The notes: generated by a model from the letters alone, not told the origin. Shown: positions 26,613 to 37,600, counted from the first letter of the stretch. The stretch is 64,000 bases of DNA from Salipiger profundus (GCF_001969385.1 NZ_CP014796.1:1133501-1197500), one strand, 5' to 3'. Numbers and translations are program-made.

Positions 26613-27770
26613 ATGTCCAAGCGTGACTATTACGACGTGCTCGGTGTCAGCAAAGGTGCCTCCGCGGACGAAATCAAGAAGGGCTATCGCAAGAAGGCGA
26701 AGGAACTTCATCCCGACCGCAACGCCGACAATCCCGATGCCGAAGCGCAGTTCAAGGAAGCGAACGAGGCTTACGAGGTTCTGAAGGACCCCGAGAAGAA
26801 GGCGGCCTACGACCGCTTCGGCCATGCGGCCTTCGAGGGCGGCATGGGCGGTGGCGGCGGACCGCGCCCCGGTGGCGGTGGTTTCCATGGCCAGGGCGAT
26901 TTCGCCAGCGCCTTCTCGGATGTCTTCGACGATCTCTTCGGCGACTTCATGGGCGGCCGCCAGGGCGGTGGACGTCAGCGCGCGGCGCGCGGGGCAGACC
27001 TGCGCTACAACCTGCGCGTGACGCTGGAAGAGGCCTACAACGGCCTCCAGAAGATGATCAACGTGCCGACCTCGGTGCAATGCGACGAGTGTGACGGCTC
27101 CGGCGCCGAAGGTGGTGCCGAGCCCGTGACCTGCCCGACCTGTTCGGGCATGGGCAAGGTCCGTGCGACCCAGGGCTTCTTCACGGTCGAGCGCACCTGT
27201 CCCACCTGTTCGGGGCTGGGCCAGATCATCAAGAATCCCTGTGGCAAGTGCGGTGGCACCGGTCGCATGCAGAAAGAGCGCGCGCTCTCGGTCAACATCC
27301 CGGCAGGGGTCGAGACCGGCACCCGCATCCGGCTTGCCGGAGAGGGCGAAGCCGGCATGCGCGGCGGGCCTCCGGGCGACCTCTACATCTTCATCGAGGT
27401 GAGGCCGCACGAGATCTTCGAACGCGAAGGCGTCGAGCTGCATTGCCGCGTGCCGGTGTCGATGACAACGGCCGCACTCGGTGGCGACATCGAGGTGCCG
27501 ACGATCGACGGTGGCCGCAGCCGGGTAAAGATCCCCGCGGGCAGCCAGTCCGGTCGCCAGATGCGCCTTCGGGGCAAGGGAATGCCGGCGCTGCGCGGCG
27601 GCGGCTCGGGTGACATGTTCATCGAGCTCGCGGTCGAGACGCCGGTCAACCTGACGTCGCGCCAGAAGGAGCTCCTGCGCGAGTTCGAGGAGCTGAGCGA
27701 GGACAACAATCCGGAATCGCACAGCTTCTTCTCGTCGGTGAAAAACTTCTGGGATTCGATGAAGGGCTGA
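26613..27770 (+). CDS. dnaJ: Co-chaperone DnaJ (Hsp40)
   Basis: Stimulates the DnaK ATPase and delivers substrates. The 385-residue type-I DnaJ has an N-terminal J domain with HPD (ELHPDRN near residue 34). A Gly/Phe-rich linker follows ([18 protein letters not shown]). Four zinc-binding CxxCxGxG repeats come next ([32 protein letters not shown]; residues 150-220), then the C-terminal peptide-binding domains. The AAAGGAGG ribosome-binding site supports the start. It follows dnaK by 79 bases. Confidence 0.98.
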   Translation: MSKRDYYDVLGVSKGASADEIKKGYRKKAKELHPDRNADNPDAEAQFKEANEAYEVLKDPEKKAAYDRFGHAAFEGGMGGGGGPRPGGGGFHGQGDFASAFSDVFDDLFGDFMGGRQGGGRQRAARGADLRYNLRVTLEEAYNGLQKMINVPTSVQCDECDGSGAEGGAEPVTCPTCSGMGKVRATQGFFTVERTCPTCSGLGQIIKNPCGKCGGTGRMQKERALSVNIPAGVETGTRIRLAGEGEAGMRGGPPGDLYIFIEVRPHEIFEREGVELHCRVPVSMTTAALGGDIEVPTIDGGRSRVKIPAGSQSGRQMRLRGKGMPALRGGGSGDMFIELAVETPVNLTSRQKELLREFEELSEDNNPESHSFFSSVKNFWDSMKG

Positions 27771-27873
27771 CCCCGGCCTTGCGCGAATGCGGCTCCTGGT
27801 CGGCGCCTTTCGGCCCCCCCAAGCACCGGCGGCCGCCACGGCCTCGCGCAACTATCGGTGGAACCGATCAGAG

Positions 27874-27905
27874 AGGGCCCGGGTTGATCCCCGGGCCCTG
27901 TTTCA
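27874..27905 (+). terminator. Intrinsic terminator after dnaJ
   Basis: Perfect 10-bp stem AGGGCCCGGG / CCCGGGCCCT with a 6-base loop followed by GTTTC, about 105 bases after dnaJ and 20 before the DedA gene. Confidence 0.65.
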
Positions 27906-27925
27906 TTCGGGAGAGACACCTTCGC

Positions 27926-28564
27926 ATGTTCGACTGGATCACGAACCTCATCGACAGCATGGGCGCGTTCGGCGTCGCTCTCCTGATGTTTCTCGAGAAT
28001 GTCTTTCCCCCCATTCCCTCCGAGCTGATCATGCCGCTGGCGGGCTTCAACGCGGCGCGGAACACCATGTCCCTGCCGCTGGTCATCGCCGCAGGCAGCA
28101 TCGGCTCGCTGGCCGGCGCCTACCTCTGGTACTGGATCGGGCGACGGATCGGGTTCGAGCGGCTGTGCAAGCTGTCGCGGAAACACGGTCGCTGGCTCTC
28201 GGTGTCGCCCGAGGAGTTCGACCGCGCCAATGACTGGTTCGACCGGCATGGCGGCGGCGCGGTGCTCATCGGGCGCCTGATCCCCACCGTCCGCACCTTC
28301 ATCTCGGTCCCGGCGGGCGTTCGCCGGATGCCGCGCGCCTTTTTCCTCGGGCTGAGCGCGATCGGAACCGTGGCATGGACCGCGTTCCTCACACTCGCGG
28401 GTTACTGGCTCGAAGGCGGCTACGAGGCCGTCAGCGCTTGGCTCGACCCGGTCTCGACCATCGTCGTCGTCGGGCTGATCGGCACCTACCTGTGGCGCGT
28501 CGCGACCTACAACCGCCGCGTCAGTGATTACGACGAAGAGAAGCAGGGCGCAGAGCAATCTTAA
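27926..28564 (+). CDS. DedA-family membrane protein
   Basis: A 212-residue inner-membrane protein of the DedA/VTT family, whose members act as lipid scramblase/flippase-type proteins that recycle undecaprenyl phosphate or phosphatidylethanolamine. Visible hallmarks are [20 protein letters not shown] near residue 20, the amphipathic [20 protein letters not shown] (conserved Arg and Pro), and C-terminal helices. The start at 27926 follows GGGAGAG. It ends 35 bases before radC. Confidence 0.9.
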   Translation: MFDWITNLIDSMGAFGVALLMFLENVFPPIPSELIMPLAGFNAARNTMSLPLVIAAGSIGSLAGAYLWYWIGRRIGFERLCKLSRKHGRWLSVSPEEFDRANDWFDRHGGGAVLIGRLIPTVRTFISVPAGVRRMPRAFFLGLSAIGTVAWTAFLTLAGYWLEGGYEAVSAWLDPVSTIVVVGLIGTYLWRVATYNRRVSDYDEEKQGAEQS

Positions 28565-28598
28565 CGCTTCGCTAAGGTCTGCACGCGACGCTCCGGGC

Positions 28599-29363
28599 AT
28601 GGCCCGTGCGACGCAATTCTCCGCTTCCCAGCCCGCGCTCTTCGATCGTGACGAGGCGCCCGAGGCGCCGCTTCCCGCCGGGCGCGCCCTGCCCTCCTAC
28701 ATCCGCGACCATCGCGCGCGGCTGCGCGAACGGTTCATGACAGGCGGGGCCGATGCGCTGCCCGACTACGAGCTGCTCGAACTGGTGCTCTTCCGGGCGA
28801 TCCCGCGACGCGACGTGAAACCGCTCGCACGGGCGCTGCTCGAGGCGTTCACCGACTTCAACGGCGTGCTCTCGGCGCCCGCCGCACGGCTGGGCGACAT
28901 CCCCGGCGTCGGTGACGCGGTTGTCGCCGAGCTCAAGATCGTCGAAGCCGCCGCGCATCGGCTCGCCCGCTCCCGCGTCTTGCAAAAGCAGGTCGTCAGT
29001 TCGTGGGATGCGCTTCTCGACTACTGCCAGACCGCCATGGCCCACCGCGAGACCGAGCAGTTCCGCGTGCTGTTCCTCGACCGCAAGAACGTGCTGATCG
29101 CCGACGAGCCACAGGCGCGCGGGACGGTCGACCACGTGCCGGTCTACCCCCGCGAAGTGGTGAAACGGGCGCTCGAGCTGAACGCCAGCGCGCTGATCCT
29201 CGTGCACAATCATCCCTCCGGCGACCCGACGCCCAGCCAGGCCGACATCGACATGACGGCGCAGATCCAGAGCGCGGCGGATGTGCTGGGCATCACCTTG
29301 CACGACCATCTCGTCATCGGACGCTCGCGCGAGCTGAGCTTCCGCAGCGAAGGCCTGCTCTAG
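28599..29363 (+). CDS. radC: RadC-family JAB/MPN-domain protein
   Basis: A 254-residue RadC homologue. The N-terminal helix-hairpin-helix region includes [20 protein letters not shown]. The C-terminal MPN/JAMM domain has the zinc metalloprotease-like motif [20 protein letters not shown]. The historical link to DNA repair is disputed, so molecular function is uncertain. The start [16 protein letters not shown] is taken over the upstream frame, which overlaps the DedA gene. It is convergent with the OmpA-fusion gene, with only seven bases between. Confidence 0.92.
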   Translation: MARATQFSASQPALFDRDEAPEAPLPAGRALPSYIRDHRARLRERFMTGGADALPDYELLELVLFRAIPRRDVKPLARALLEAFTDFNGVLSAPAARLGDIPGVGDAVVAELKIVEAAAHRLARSRVLQKQVVSSWDALLDYCQTAMAHRETEQFRVLFLDRKNVLIADEPQARGTVDHVPVYPREVVKRALELNASALILVHNHPSGDPTPSQADIDMTAQIQSAADVLGITLHDHLVIGRSRELSFRSEGLL

Positions 29364-29370
29364 TGCCGGC

Positions 29371-30924
29371 TCAGCGCAGCCAGACCTCGACCCGGCGATT
29401 CACCCGTCTTCCCCAGACGGTATCGTCGCAGGCCATCGGCATTGCCTCGCCGAAAGCCACTGTCTCGAGCGTCAGCCGGTCGAGGTCCGCCGTCTCCGCG
29501 GTGCCGATCACCGCATCGCGCACGGCCTCTGCCCGGGCCCGCGCGATCTCGAGGTTGTCGTCGGCCGGGCCCTGCCCATCGGAGAAGCCGACGAACACCA
29601 TCCTGCGCCCGTCATACTCTCCAAGCTCCAGCGAACGCGCGAGTTGCTGCACGTTCGATCGTGATTGCGCATCGAGCCGCACCGACCCGGTCTCGAAGCG
29701 GAAGGAGGTGGTCAGCCGCCGCATCGGGGCAAGCATGGTGACCATCGACTGCAACGCCCCGAGCCCCTCCTGCCCCTGCGCCACGGCAATCGCGTTGGCG
29801 AGCCGGTTGCCCTGCGCGTTGATCTCGATCTCTTCCGGCGCCTGGTCGACAAAGCCCGCGCGGCGGATCACGATCTGGGCCGGCGGGCTGCGCGTGTAGG
29901 CGAGGAACTCGCGGGCCAGCGCCGGCAGGCGGCGCGCCGGCATGTAGAGGAATATCGGCGCAGTGAGCGGATAGTCCTCGGTCTTGATCGCGGTGCGCCG
30001 ACCGCGAAGCTGGAAACCGCAGCTGCCCGTGAGGGAAAGCGGCTTGGTGTTGCCGATCTCGGAGTAGCTTGCGAGACCGATGCCGAAGGGATCGTCCGCG
30101 ACCGCCTCGGACAGCACGGCGTTGCTCTCGTGTCGTACGATCTCGCCGTTCAGCTCAAGTCCGGAGGGGCGCAACAGGCGGTCCTCGAGCCCCTGCGCGA
30201 GGCCGGAGCCCGCGTTGCGCAGATGCAGGACGACCGGCGCGTCGGGTCCGCCGAGCGCCCGCCAGTTCACCAGCCGCCCCGAGAGCATCCGCGCCAGCGC
30301 CGACAACGAGATCGCGTCCACCGGATTTCCGTGGGCGACCACGGGGATCATCGCATCGAGGGCGAGAACGCGGCTGCGATTGGGGTGCGACAGGTCGCCG
30401 AGGCCCGCCGCTTCGGCCTGCTCCCGCTCCTGCGGTCGAACCTCTCGCAGCGCCATGACCACGTCGGCCTCGTCGGAGAGCAGGTCGGCGAAACCGCCGT
30501 TCGTGGTGTGCGACCGAAAGGAGAACCGGCCGACCACGCGGTCCTCGGAAGGGTCGGTCAGCAGGTATCGAAAGCGGCCGTCCGCGCTGTCTTCCCGCGC
30601 CGCTTCCAGCCCGTTGCGCAGCGCGAAGCCCTCGACCAGCGCCGGCATGAGCACGTCACCGATGGCGGCAGAGCCGGACACGCGCATCTCGGCCACGAAG
30701 TCGGTCAGGGACGGGCACCCGACGCCCTCGCAAAGCACGCCCGAGCTGTCCACGGTCAGCTCGCCGTAGCGGGTTTCCATGCGGTAGAATTCGCCGTCGA
30801 AGCCGAGCAGCGTTCCGGACAGTTCGATGCCGCCGTCGCGCGAGCGCAGCGTGATGTCCTGCGCGCGAAGCGGCCCCCCGAAAAGGCAAAGTGCGGCGAG
30901 GACCGCCGCACAGATCGTCTTCAT
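29371..30924 (-). CDS. Periplasmic phosphate-binding-like domain fused to OmpA domain
   Basis: A 517-residue exported protein. After the signal peptide (MKTICAAVLAALCLFGGPLRAQ) a PstS-like substrate-binding region spans about residues 70-380, with IPVVAHGNPVDAISLSALARML and LNGEIVRHESNAV typical of phosphate-ABC-type binding proteins. A C-terminal OmpA peptidoglycan-binding domain (about 400-517) ends in WGRRVNRRVEVWLR. The fusion suggests a wall-anchored ligand-binding protein in the periplasm rather than a free ABC transporter component; no permease genes are adjacent. The hypothetical anchored protein behind it on the same strand is 20 bases away. Confidence 0.82.
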   Translation of the reverse strand: MKTICAAVLAALCLFGGPLRAQDITLRSRDGGIELSGTLLGFDGEFYRMETRYGELTVDSSGVLCEGVGCPSLTDFVAEMRVSGSAAIGDVLMPALVEGFALRNGLEAAREDSADGRFRYLLTDPSEDRVVGRFSFRSHTTNGGFADLLSDEADVVMALREVRPQEREQAEAAGLGDLSHPNRSRVLALDAMIPVVAHGNPVDAISLSALARMLSGRLVNWRALGGPDAPVVLHLRNAGSGLAQGLEDRLLRPSGLELNGEIVRHESNAVLSEAVADDPFGIGLASYSEIGNTKPLSLTGSCGFQLRGRRTAIKTEDYPLTAPIFLYMPARRLPALAREFLAYTRSPPAQIVIRRAGFVDQAPEEIEINAQGNRLANAIAVAQGQEGLGALQSMVTMLAPMRRLTTSFRFETGSVRLDAQSRSNVQQLARSLELGEYDGRRMVFVGFSDGQGPADDNLEIARARAEAVRDAVIGTAETADLDRLTLETVAFGEAMPMACDDTVWGRRVNRRVEVWLR

Positions 30925-30943
30925 GGAATTCCCCGGTTCCCTG

Positions 30944-31921
30944 TCACCTTGCAGCGATCTTCAGGTCTTCCACGAGGTTTTTCAACACCAGAAAATCTCC
31001 GACACCGTCGCAGGCCGGGATCGACAGCGACAGGTCGCGGACCCGCAGCGGGGCATCGCCATGGCGTTCGAGCGTCTGCGCCTCGACCGCGCGGTCGCAG
31101 TTGGCATCGGTGACCTCGGCCTCGACCGAGATGCTCACGGTGCCCTCCTGCCGGGCGGTGCCCGCGGGGAAGCTGTAGATCTCTGCGACCAGCGGATCGC
31201 GCCCCGACGCGTCACCGAGACGGGTGAGGAAGCCGCTTTCGCCTTGCGCGCTGCGGGTCATGTCGCCGGCGTGGGCGCTCCAGATGTGTCCGTCGGTGAA
31301 GTAGTCGGCGCCGAACTCGCGGGCGTGAAGCTGCAGCCCGCTCGCACCGCGCCATTGCAGGACGACCCGGTCGTAGAAGGGCAGCGCCGGCACGTCGACC
31401 ACTGCGGTCGCCCCGTCACCGCCGTCGAAGGCCGCAACGAAGAGCGCCCGCTCGGTCAGTGCAGGCACGGACAGGCGCAGGCTGCCGTCGGGCGCGGTAT
31501 GCTCGGTGAACATCAGCCCGTGATGGTGGATGGTGACCCGCTCGGAGGCGTAGCAGGGCGCCGAGAGCTCAAGCGCGACCATGGCGCCGGCGTTCACCTC
31601 TGCCGACATCTCGATGGCACAGTCGAAGCCCTCGGAGCGGGCGGTGTCCGGGGTGGGAATCGTCGCAACCGGCGCCTCGGCCCGGACCCGCTGCACCGGC
31701 AGGTCGGGAAGCGTGGACGCTGTTTCGAGGGCTGCCGGAACCGGCAGGCGCGGAGCCACCCCGGACGCCGAGGACATGTCAGTGATGTCGCTCACGACCA
31801 GATCGCCCTTCTGGTTCAGCGCGACGGGCGTGGCAGCGTCGCCCTGCTGCATGAAGTAGCCGATGGCGAGCGCCATGAGCACCGTGGCCACCGCCAGAAG
31901 ATATGTCTTGAGTCGCGCCAT
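30944..31921 (-). CDS. Membrane-anchored periplasmic protein of unknown function
   Basis: A 325-residue protein with one N-terminal membrane segment (YLLAVATVLMALAIGYFM, residues 6-23) and a periplasmic remainder that I do not recognise. Repeated short segments of beta-like composition (for example GFDCAIEMSAEVNAGAMVALELSAP and RVTIHHHGLMFTEHTAPDGSLRL) suggest an immunoglobulin-like or beta-sandwich fold. It precedes the OmpA-fusion gene by 20 bases on the same strand, so a joint envelope role is plausible. A start 18 bases upstream (31939) is possible. Confidence 0.72.
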   Translation of the reverse strand: MARLKTYLLAVATVLMALAIGYFMQQGDAATPVALNQKGDLVVSDITDMSSASGVAPRLPVPAALETASTLPDLPVQRVRAEAPVATIPTPDTARSEGFDCAIEMSAEVNAGAMVALELSAPCYASERVTIHHHGLMFTEHTAPDGSLRLSVPALTERALFVAAFDGGDGATAVVDVPALPFYDRVVLQWRGASGLQLHAREFGADYFTDGHIWSAHAGDMTRSAQGESGFLTRLGDASGRDPLVAEIYSFPAGTARQEGTVSISVEAEVTDANCDRAVEAQTLERHGDAPLRVRDLSLSIPACDGVGDFLVLKNLVEDLKIAAR

Positions 31922-32010
31922 CCCGGCCTCCACTCGCATCCTGCGTTCTCATTCATAAACAATTTATGAGTGAAAAGCGGCACTGTTGCGGCAGAGGCGG
32001 GGTGTCATTC

Positions 32011-32038
32011 TGACAAGAAGGGGCGCCGAAGCGCCCCT
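32011..32038 (-). terminator. UUCG-loop terminator of secA
   Basis: On the minus transcript: AGGGGCGC-UUCG-GCGCCCCU followed by UCUUGU. Perfect 8-bp stem, stable tetraloop and a short U-rich tail, 34 bases after the secA stop. Confidence 0.75.
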
Positions 32039-32072
32039 GTCCAATCAAGCTCGCATCGAGTTGCGGCCCAAC

Positions 32073-34835
32073 TCAGGCGAGGCGTCCGTGACAATGCTTG
32101 AACTTCTTGCCCGACCCGCAAGGGCAGGCATCGTTGCGGCTGGGGTTGCCCCAGGTCGTCGGATCGCCCTCATCGAAGCCTTCGACCAGCGGCGTGGTCG
32201 CGGCGTCCGGGGTGCCCGAGCCCGGCTCGGGCGCGGCTGCGGTGTCGCCCTCGCCCGGCGCCGGCGGATGACCGGCGGCGGCGTTCTCGGTCTGGCGACG
32301 CAGCGCAGCCTGCTGCTGCGACAGCTGCTGCATCATCGCCTTCTGCTCGTCCTCGGTCATCGGGCGGATCCGGGCGAGCTGCTCGGTGACCGTCTCGCGC
32401 AGCGACTCGAGCATCGACTCGAACAGCTGGAAGGCCTCGGTCTTGTACTCGTTCAGCGGATCGCGCTGCGCGTAGCCCCGGAAGCCCACGACAGAGCGCA
32501 GGTGTTCCAGAGTCAGCAGGTGATCGCGCCATTTCTGGTCGATGGTCTGCAGCACGACCTGCTTCTCGATCTGGCGCATGGTGTCCGAACCGAAGGCTTC
32601 GGCCTTCTCGGTCATCATCTTGTCCGACGCCTCGACCATCCGCTCGCGGATCACCTCTGCGTCGACGCCCTCTTCCTCGCCCCACTTGATGACGGGCACG
32701 TCGATGCCGAGCTTCTCGAGCGCGGCGGCGTAGAGCCCTTCGGTGTCCCACTGGTCGGCATAGGTCTTGGGGGGGATGTGGACGTCGATCAGCTCCTCGA
32801 TCACCTCGTGACGCATGTCGTCGGTGATCTCCGACACGTCCTCGGCTTCCATGATCTCGCGACGCTGCGCGAAGATCACCTTCCGCTGGTCGTTCATCAC
32901 GTCGTCGAATTTCAGCAGCTGCTTGCGGATGTCGAAGTTGCGGCCTTCGACCTTCGCCTGCGCCCGCTCGAGCGACTTGTTGACCCAAGGGTGAACGATG
33001 GCCTCGCCATCCTTCATCCCGAGCTTCGACAGCATCTTGTCGAGCCGCTCGGACCCGAAGATCCGCATGAGGTCATCCTCGAGCGACAGGTAGAACGAGC
33101 TGCGGCCCGGGTCACCCTGGCGGCCCGAACGGCCCCGCAGCTGGTTGTCGATGCGGCGGCTCTCGTGGCGCTCGGTGGCAAGAACGAACAGGCCGCCCGC
33201 CTCCTTTACCGCGGCCTCGGCCTCGGCGTGCTCGGCCTCGATCCGCCGACGGATCTCCTCGGGGTCACCGTCGGGCTCGGCGTCCAGCGCCTCCATCACC
33301 TTGAAGTCGACGTTGCCGCCCAGCTTGATGTCGGTGCCACGGCCGGCCATGTTGGTCGCGATGGTGATCGCCCCCAGCTTGCCGGCGTCGGCGACGATCT
33401 GCGCTTCCTTCTCGTGCTGGCGCGCGTTCAGCACGTTGTGCGGCAGCTTCGCCTGCGTGAGAAGCTGCGACAGCATCTCGGATTTCTCGATCGAGGTCGT
33501 GCCCACGAGCACCGGCTGGCCCTTCTCATGCGCCAGCTTGATCTCGTCAGCGATGGCCTGGTATTTTTCCTGCGCGGTGCGGAACACCTGGTCGTCGTCG
33601 TCCTGGCGCGCGATCGGCCGGTTGGTGGGCACCTCGACCACGCCCAGCCCGTAGATCTCCATGAATTCCTCGGCCTCGGTCGAGGCCGTGCCGGTCATGC
33701 CGGCGAGCTTGTCGTAGAGACGGAAGTAGTTCTGGAAGGTCACCTGCGCCAGCGTGACGTTCTCGGGCTGGATCTGGCAGCCCTCCTTGGCCTCGATGGC
33801 CTGGTGCAGACCGTCCGACAGGCGCCGCCCGGCCATCATGCGGCCGGTGAACTCGTCGATGAGCACGACCTGCCCGTCGCGGACGATGTAATCCTTGTCC
33901 CGCGTGTAGAGCTTGTGTGCGCGCAGGCCCTGGTTCACGTGGTGCACCACCGTGGTGCTTTCCGGATCGTAGAGCGTCTGCCCCTCGGGAAGGATGCCGC
34001 GGGCGTGCAGGATCTCTTCGAGCGCCTCGTTGCCCTCGTCGGTGAAGGTGACGTTGCGGGTCTTCTCGTCGATCGTGTAGGCGTCGTCGGAAAGCTCGGG
34101 GATCAGCCGGTCGATCGACATGTAGAGATCGGAGCGGTCCTGCGATGGCCCCGAGATGATCAGCGGCGTCCGCGCCTCGTCGATCAGGATGCTGTCCACC
34201 TCGTCGACGATGGCGAAGTAGTGGTCCCGCTGCATCATCTGGTTCAGCTCGGACTTCATGTTGTCGCGCAGGTAGTCGAAGCCAAGCTCGTTGTTGGTGG
34301 CGTAAGTGATGTCGGCGGCATATGCCGTCTTCTTCTCGTCCTCGGGCTGCTGCGGGTAGACGACGCCGGTCGACAGGCCAAGCGCCCCGTAGACCTTGCT
34401 CATCCACTCGGCGTCGCGCCGGGCGAGGTAGTCGTTGACCGTGACGATGTGCACGCCGCGCCCGGTCAGCGCGTTCAGGTAGGCCGGGAAGGTCGCGACG
34501 AGCGTCTTGCCCTCGCCGGTCTTCATCTCGGAAATGTTACCCTGGTGCATGAAGATGCCGCCCATGAGCTGCACGTCGAAGGCGCGCAGGCCGATGGCGC
34601 GGCGGGCGCCCTCGCGGCAGTTGGCAAAGGCTTCGGGCAGGAGCGAGTCGAGGCTCTCGCCGTCCGCGATCCGCGTCTTGAACTCTTCGGTCTTGGCGAT
34701 CAGGCCTGCGTCATCGAGCTTTTCGAACTCCGGCTCCAGCACGTTGATCTTGTCGACCAGCGGGCGTGTCGCCTTGATCTTGCGGTCATTCGGCGTTCCG
34801 AACACCTTCCGCGCGATAGTCCCGATACCCAGCAT
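32073..34835 (-). CDS. secA: Preprotein translocase ATPase SecA
   Basis: Motor ATPase that pushes unfolded preproteins through SecYEG. The 920-residue protein shows Walker [14 protein letters not shown], the DEAD-like [17 protein letters not shown], the [12 protein letters not shown] nucleotide-binding segment, [11 protein letters not shown], and the C-terminal zinc-binding, SecB-interacting tail [14 protein letters not shown]. The start [19 protein letters not shown] (34835) is chosen over the longer frame beginning at 34901, because most SecA proteins start at this segment. Divergent from ppiC. Confidence 0.97.
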   Translation of the reverse strand: MLGIGTIARKVFGTPNDRKIKATRPLVDKINVLEPEFEKLDDAGLIAKTEEFKTRIADGESLDSLLPEAFANCREGARRAIGLRAFDVQLMGGIFMHQGNISEMKTGEGKTLVATFPAYLNALTGRGVHIVTVNDYLARRDAEWMSKVYGALGLSTGVVYPQQPEDEKKTAYAADITYATNNELGFDYLRDNMKSELNQMMQRDHYFAIVDEVDSILIDEARTPLIISGPSQDRSDLYMSIDRLIPELSDDAYTIDEKTRNVTFTDEGNEALEEILHARGILPEGQTLYDPESTTVVHHVNQGLRAHKLYTRDKDYIVRDGQVVLIDEFTGRMMAGRRLSDGLHQAIEAKEGCQIQPENVTLAQVTFQNYFRLYDKLAGMTGTASTEAEEFMEIYGLGVVEVPTNRPIARQDDDDQVFRTAQEKYQAIADEIKLAHEKGQPVLVGTTSIEKSEMLSQLLTQAKLPHNVLNARQHEKEAQIVADAGKLGAITIATNMAGRGTDIKLGGNVDFKVMEALDAEPDGDPEEIRRRIEAEHAEAEAAVKEAGGLFVLATERHESRRIDNQLRGRSGRQGDPGRSSFYLSLEDDLMRIFGSERLDKMLSKLGMKDGEAIVHPWVNKSLERAQAKVEGRNFDIRKQLLKFDDVMNDQRKVIFAQRREIMEAEDVSEITDDMRHEVIEELIDVHIPPKTYADQWDTEGLYAAALEKLGIDVPVIKWGEEEGVDAEVIRERMVEASDKMMTEKAEAFGSDTMRQIEKQVVLQTIDQKWRDHLLTLEHLRSVVGFRGYAQRDPLNEYKTEAFQLFESMLESLRETVTEQLARIRPMTEDEQKAMMQQLSQQQAALRRQTENAAAGHPPAPGEGDTAAAPEPGSGTPDAATTPLVEGFDEGDPTTWGNPSRNDACPCGSGKKFKHCHGRLA

Positions 34836-34948
34836 ACCTGCCCGTTCCTGTTTGACAATGTCGTGTTCGCGTCGCGGCATCTGCTTGCCCGCCTCGAACA
34901 CAGCCCATATGACACAGGGGAACGACCGGCTTTGCAGAGCCTTTTGGC

Positions 34949-34977
34949 GATGTAAGGAACGGCTCTGAAAGTGTCAA
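34949..34977 (-). promoter_or_regulatory. Probable sigma70-type promoter of secA
   Basis: On the minus strand, TTGACA and TACATC are separated by 17 bases, about 115 bases upstream of the secA start in the secA/ppiC divergent region. Confidence 0.5.
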
Positions 34978-35028
34978 CGCCGCCTGCCCCGGGCGGAGAA
35001 GTCAAGGACCCGGAAAGGACCTTACCAG

Positions 35029-35880
35029 ATGCGCAAGACTCTCACCAAACTGACCGCAGCCGCCTTCGCCGTCACGCTGGCGCTCCCGGTTCACGCGCAG
35101 GAAGAGATGGACCTCGATTCCGTGGTGGCCACCGTCAACGGTTCCGACATCACGCTCGGCCACATGCTGGCGATCCGCGCCACGCTGCCCGAGCAGTACC
35201 AGCAGCTCGGCGACGAGGTTCTGTGGAACGGCATCCTCGACCAGATCGTGCAGCAGAGCGTGCTCGCGCAGGACGAGAAGGCCGAGGAAAGCAAGCTGGT
35301 GACCCTGTCGCTCGACAACGAGCGCCGCTCGCTGATGGCTGCCACGGCCATCAAGCAGGTCGCCGACGAGGCCGTGACCGACGAGGCGGTCCAGGCCGCC
35401 TATGACGCCAACTACGCCGATGCCGAGCAGGGCCAGGAGTTCAACGCCTCGCACATCCTCGTCGAGACCGAGGAAGAAGCGCAGTCGCTCGTCGAAGAAC
35501 TGAACGGCGGCGCCGATTTCGCGGAGCTCGCCAAGGAGCACTCCACCGGCCCCTCCGGCCCCAACGGCGGCGAGCTCGGCTGGTTCGGCCCCGGCATGAT
35601 GGTCGAGCCCTTCGAGAAGGCCGTCGAGCAACTCGAGGCCGGCGAGATCTCCGAGCCGGTCGAGACCCAGTTCGGCTGGCACGTGGTGAAGCTCAACGAA
35701 ACCCGCAGCAAATCCGCCCCGGCCCTCGACGAGGTGCGCGACGAGATCGAGCAGACGCTCCAGCAGGAGGCCGTCAAAAACTATATTGACGAAAAGGTCG
35801 CGGCGGCCGATGTCACCCGCAAGGACAGCGCCGACGTCGATACCTCGGTCCTGTCGCAGGTCGAGCTTCTGGAGGAATAA
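35029..35880 (+). CDS. Parvulin-type peptidyl-prolyl cis-trans isomerase
   Basis: Exported folding catalyst that isomerises prolyl bonds in envelope proteins. The 283-residue precursor has a signal peptide ending PVHAQ (residue 24) and an N-terminal chaperone-like helical region. The PpiC/parvulin domain (about 135-230) contains FNASHILVETEEEAQSLVEEL, FAELAKEHSTGPSGPNGGEL, GWFGPGMMV and TQFGWHVVKL. The argJ TTG start begins right after its TAA stop. Being divergent from secA, it belongs to the secretion neighbourhood. Confidence 0.93.
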   Translation: MRKTLTKLTAAAFAVTLALPVHAQEEMDLDSVVATVNGSDITLGHMLAIRATLPEQYQQLGDEVLWNGILDQIVQQSVLAQDEKAEESKLVTLSLDNERRSLMAATAIKQVADEAVTDEAVQAAYDANYADAEQGQEFNASHILVETEEEAQSLVEELNGGADFAELAKEHSTGPSGPNGGELGWFGPGMMVEPFEKAVEQLEAGEISEPVETQFGWHVVKLNETRSKSAPALDEVRDEIEQTLQQEAVKNYIDEKVAAADVTRKDSADVDTSVLSQVELLEE

Positions 35881-37110
35881 TTGGCCAAGATCACGTCCGT
35901 TTCGCCCCTCGCCCCCGCCGCCTTCCCGGACCTTCCGGTGATCGACGGGGTCCGCTTCGCCTCTGCCGCCGCGGGGGTCCGATACGAGGGCCGAACCGAC
36001 GTGATGCTGGCGCTCCTCGCACCGGGCAGCACCGTGGCGGGCGTGTTCACGCGCTCCGCCACCCGCTCTGCCAGCGTGCTGGACTGCCAGGCCAAGATCG
36101 GCGCCGACAGCGACGACGGCGCCGCGATCCTCGTCAACTCCGGCAACTCCAACGCCTTCACCGGCAAGGCCGGGGACGGCTCTGTCGCCGCCATCTGCGA
36201 TGCTGTCGCGGCGGCCACCGGCCTTCCCGCCGCGCGCGTCTTCACCAGCTCCACCGGGGTGATCGGCGAGCGTCTGCCGCACGACCGCATCACCGCGAAG
36301 ATCGACGCGCTGGTCGCGGATCTTGACGCGGCAAAGGCCCCCGAGGCCGCCCGCGCCATCATGACCACCGACACCTTCCCCAAGGGCGCCTGCACCACCG
36401 TGTCGCTGCCCGGCGGCGGGGTGAAGATCGCGGGCTTCGCCAAGGGCTCCGGCATGATCGCGCCGGATATGGCAACGATGCTGGTCTACGTCTTCACCGA
36501 CGCGAAGATCGCCCGTGCCGACCTGCAGACGCTCGTCGGCGGCATCAACGACCGCACCTTCAACTGCATCACCGTCGACAGCGACACCTCGACATCCGAC
36601 ACGCTGTTGATGGGCGCCACCGGCACCTCGGGCGTCGAGGTCACCGCGGAAGACGGCGCCTTCGCCGACGCGCTCGAGGGCCTCTTCCGCGACCTCGCCC
36701 ATCAGGTCGTCCGCGACGGCGAGGGTGCCACCAAGTTCGTCACCGTCAAGGTGACCGGCGCCGCCAGCGACGCCGATGCCCGCACCCATGCGCTCGCCAT
36801 CGCCAACTCGCCGCTGGTCAAGACCGCCGTCGCCGGCGAGGATCCGAACTGGGGCCGCATCGTCATGGCGATCGGCAAGTCCGGCGCCGCCGCCGACCGC
36901 GACAGCCTGTCGATCCGCTTCGGAGACCTGCTGGTCGCCGAGAACGGCTGGGTCGCCCCCGGCTACCGCGAGGAAGACGGCGCCGCGCTGATGAAACGCC
37001 CCGAGATCGACATCTCCGTCGACATCGGCCTCGGCACCGGCAGCGCCACCGTCTGGACCTGCGACCTCACACACGGCTACATCTCGATCAACGCCGATTA
37101 CCGGTCCTGA
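35881..37110 (+). CDS. argJ: Bifunctional glutamate N-acetyltransferase / amino-acid acetyltransferase ArgJ
   Basis: Transfers acetyl from N-acetylornithine to glutamate in the cyclic arginine pathway, and may also use acetyl-CoA. The 409-residue precursor has the self-cleavage site [20 protein letters not shown], where cleavage before the Thr gives the two subunits and exposes the nucleophile. [14 protein letters not shown] and the [17 protein letters not shown] region are also characteristic. It starts with TTG immediately after the ppiC stop; the GGAGG in CTGGAGGAATAATTG is well placed, so the two genes are co-translated. Confidence 0.95.
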   Translation: MAKITSVSPLAPAAFPDLPVIDGVRFASAAAGVRYEGRTDVMLALLAPGSTVAGVFTRSATRSASVLDCQAKIGADSDDGAAILVNSGNSNAFTGKAGDGSVAAICDAVAAATGLPAARVFTSSTGVIGERLPHDRITAKIDALVADLDAAKAPEAARAIMTTDTFPKGACTTVSLPGGGVKIAGFAKGSGMIAPDMATMLVYVFTDAKIARADLQTLVGGINDRTFNCITVDSDTSTSDTLLMGATGTSGVEVTAEDGAFADALEGLFRDLAHQVVRDGEGATKFVTVKVTGAASDADARTHALAIANSPLVKTAVAGEDPNWGRIVMAIGKSGAAADRDSLSIRFGDLLVAENGWVAPGYREEDGAALMKRPEIDISVDIGLGTGSATVWTCDLTHGYISINADYRS

Positions 37111-37118
37111 CCCCGCCC

Positions 37119-37170
37119 CTTCTCCGGTTTTCAAATACCCTCGGGGAGCGCGAGGGGCAGAGCCCCTCGT
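37119..37170. repeat. Intergenic repeat with CAAATACCCTCGGGG core
   Basis: Between argJ and mutT. The core TTCAAATACCCTCGGGGAG is followed by the hairpin GAGGGGC-AGA-GCCCCTC. Same family as 12311, 55167 and 59051. Confidence 0.65.
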
Positions 37171-37198
37171 TCCCGCCCGCGCCGCCAGGAGCCCCGCC

Positions 37199-37600
37199 AT
37201 GAAAAAGATCGTTCTCGTCTCCGCCGTCGCCCTGATCGACGTCGACGGCCGTATCCTCCTGGCGCAGCGCCCCGAGGGCAAGTCCATGGCCGGCCTCTGG
37301 GAATTCCCCGGCGGCAAGGTCGAGCCCGACGAGACGCCCGAGGTCGCGCTGATCCGCGAGCTGCAGGAAGAGCTCGGCATCGACACCTGGGAAAGCTGCC
37401 TGGCGCCGCTCACCTTCGCCTCGCACGGCTACGACAGCTTTCACCTGCTGATGCCGCTCTTCGCCTGCCGCAAGTGGCAGGGCACGCCGCGCGCGAAGGA
37501 GGGCCAGACGCTCAAGTGGGTCCATGCCCGCGATCTGCGCGACTATCCGATGCCTCCCGCCGATGTTCCGCTCATCCCGATCCTGCGCGACTGGCTCTGA
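37199..37600 (+). CDS. mutT: 8-oxo-dGTP diphosphatase (MutT-type Nudix hydrolase)
   Basis: Removes oxidised dGTP from the nucleotide pool. The 133-residue protein has a complete Nudix box ([11 protein letters not shown] followed by [12 protein letters not shown], residues 37-60) and the MutT-like start [20 protein letters not shown] with WEFPGGK. Its ribosome-binding site GCCAGGAG lies eight bases upstream. It follows argJ after an intergenic repeat, a common Rhodobacterales order. A weak GGG/CCC hairpin with four T residues follows at about 37644-37662. Confidence 0.92.
   Translation: MKKIVLVSAVALIDVDGRILLAQRPEGKSMAGLWEFPGGKVEPDETPEVALIRELQEELGIDTWESCLAPLTFASHGYDSFHLLMPLFACRKWQGTPRAKEGQTLKWVHARDLRDYPMPPADVPLIPILRDWL

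Noticed and set aside
24587..26620. Minus-strand frame covering dnaK
   Set aside because: Antisense shadow of dnaK; rich in Leu/Gly/Arg with no motif.
31986..34955. Very long plus-strand frame (about 990 codons) opposite secA
   Set aside because: It is the complement of secA, which has all the expected motifs; the shadow translation is low-complexity and matches no family.
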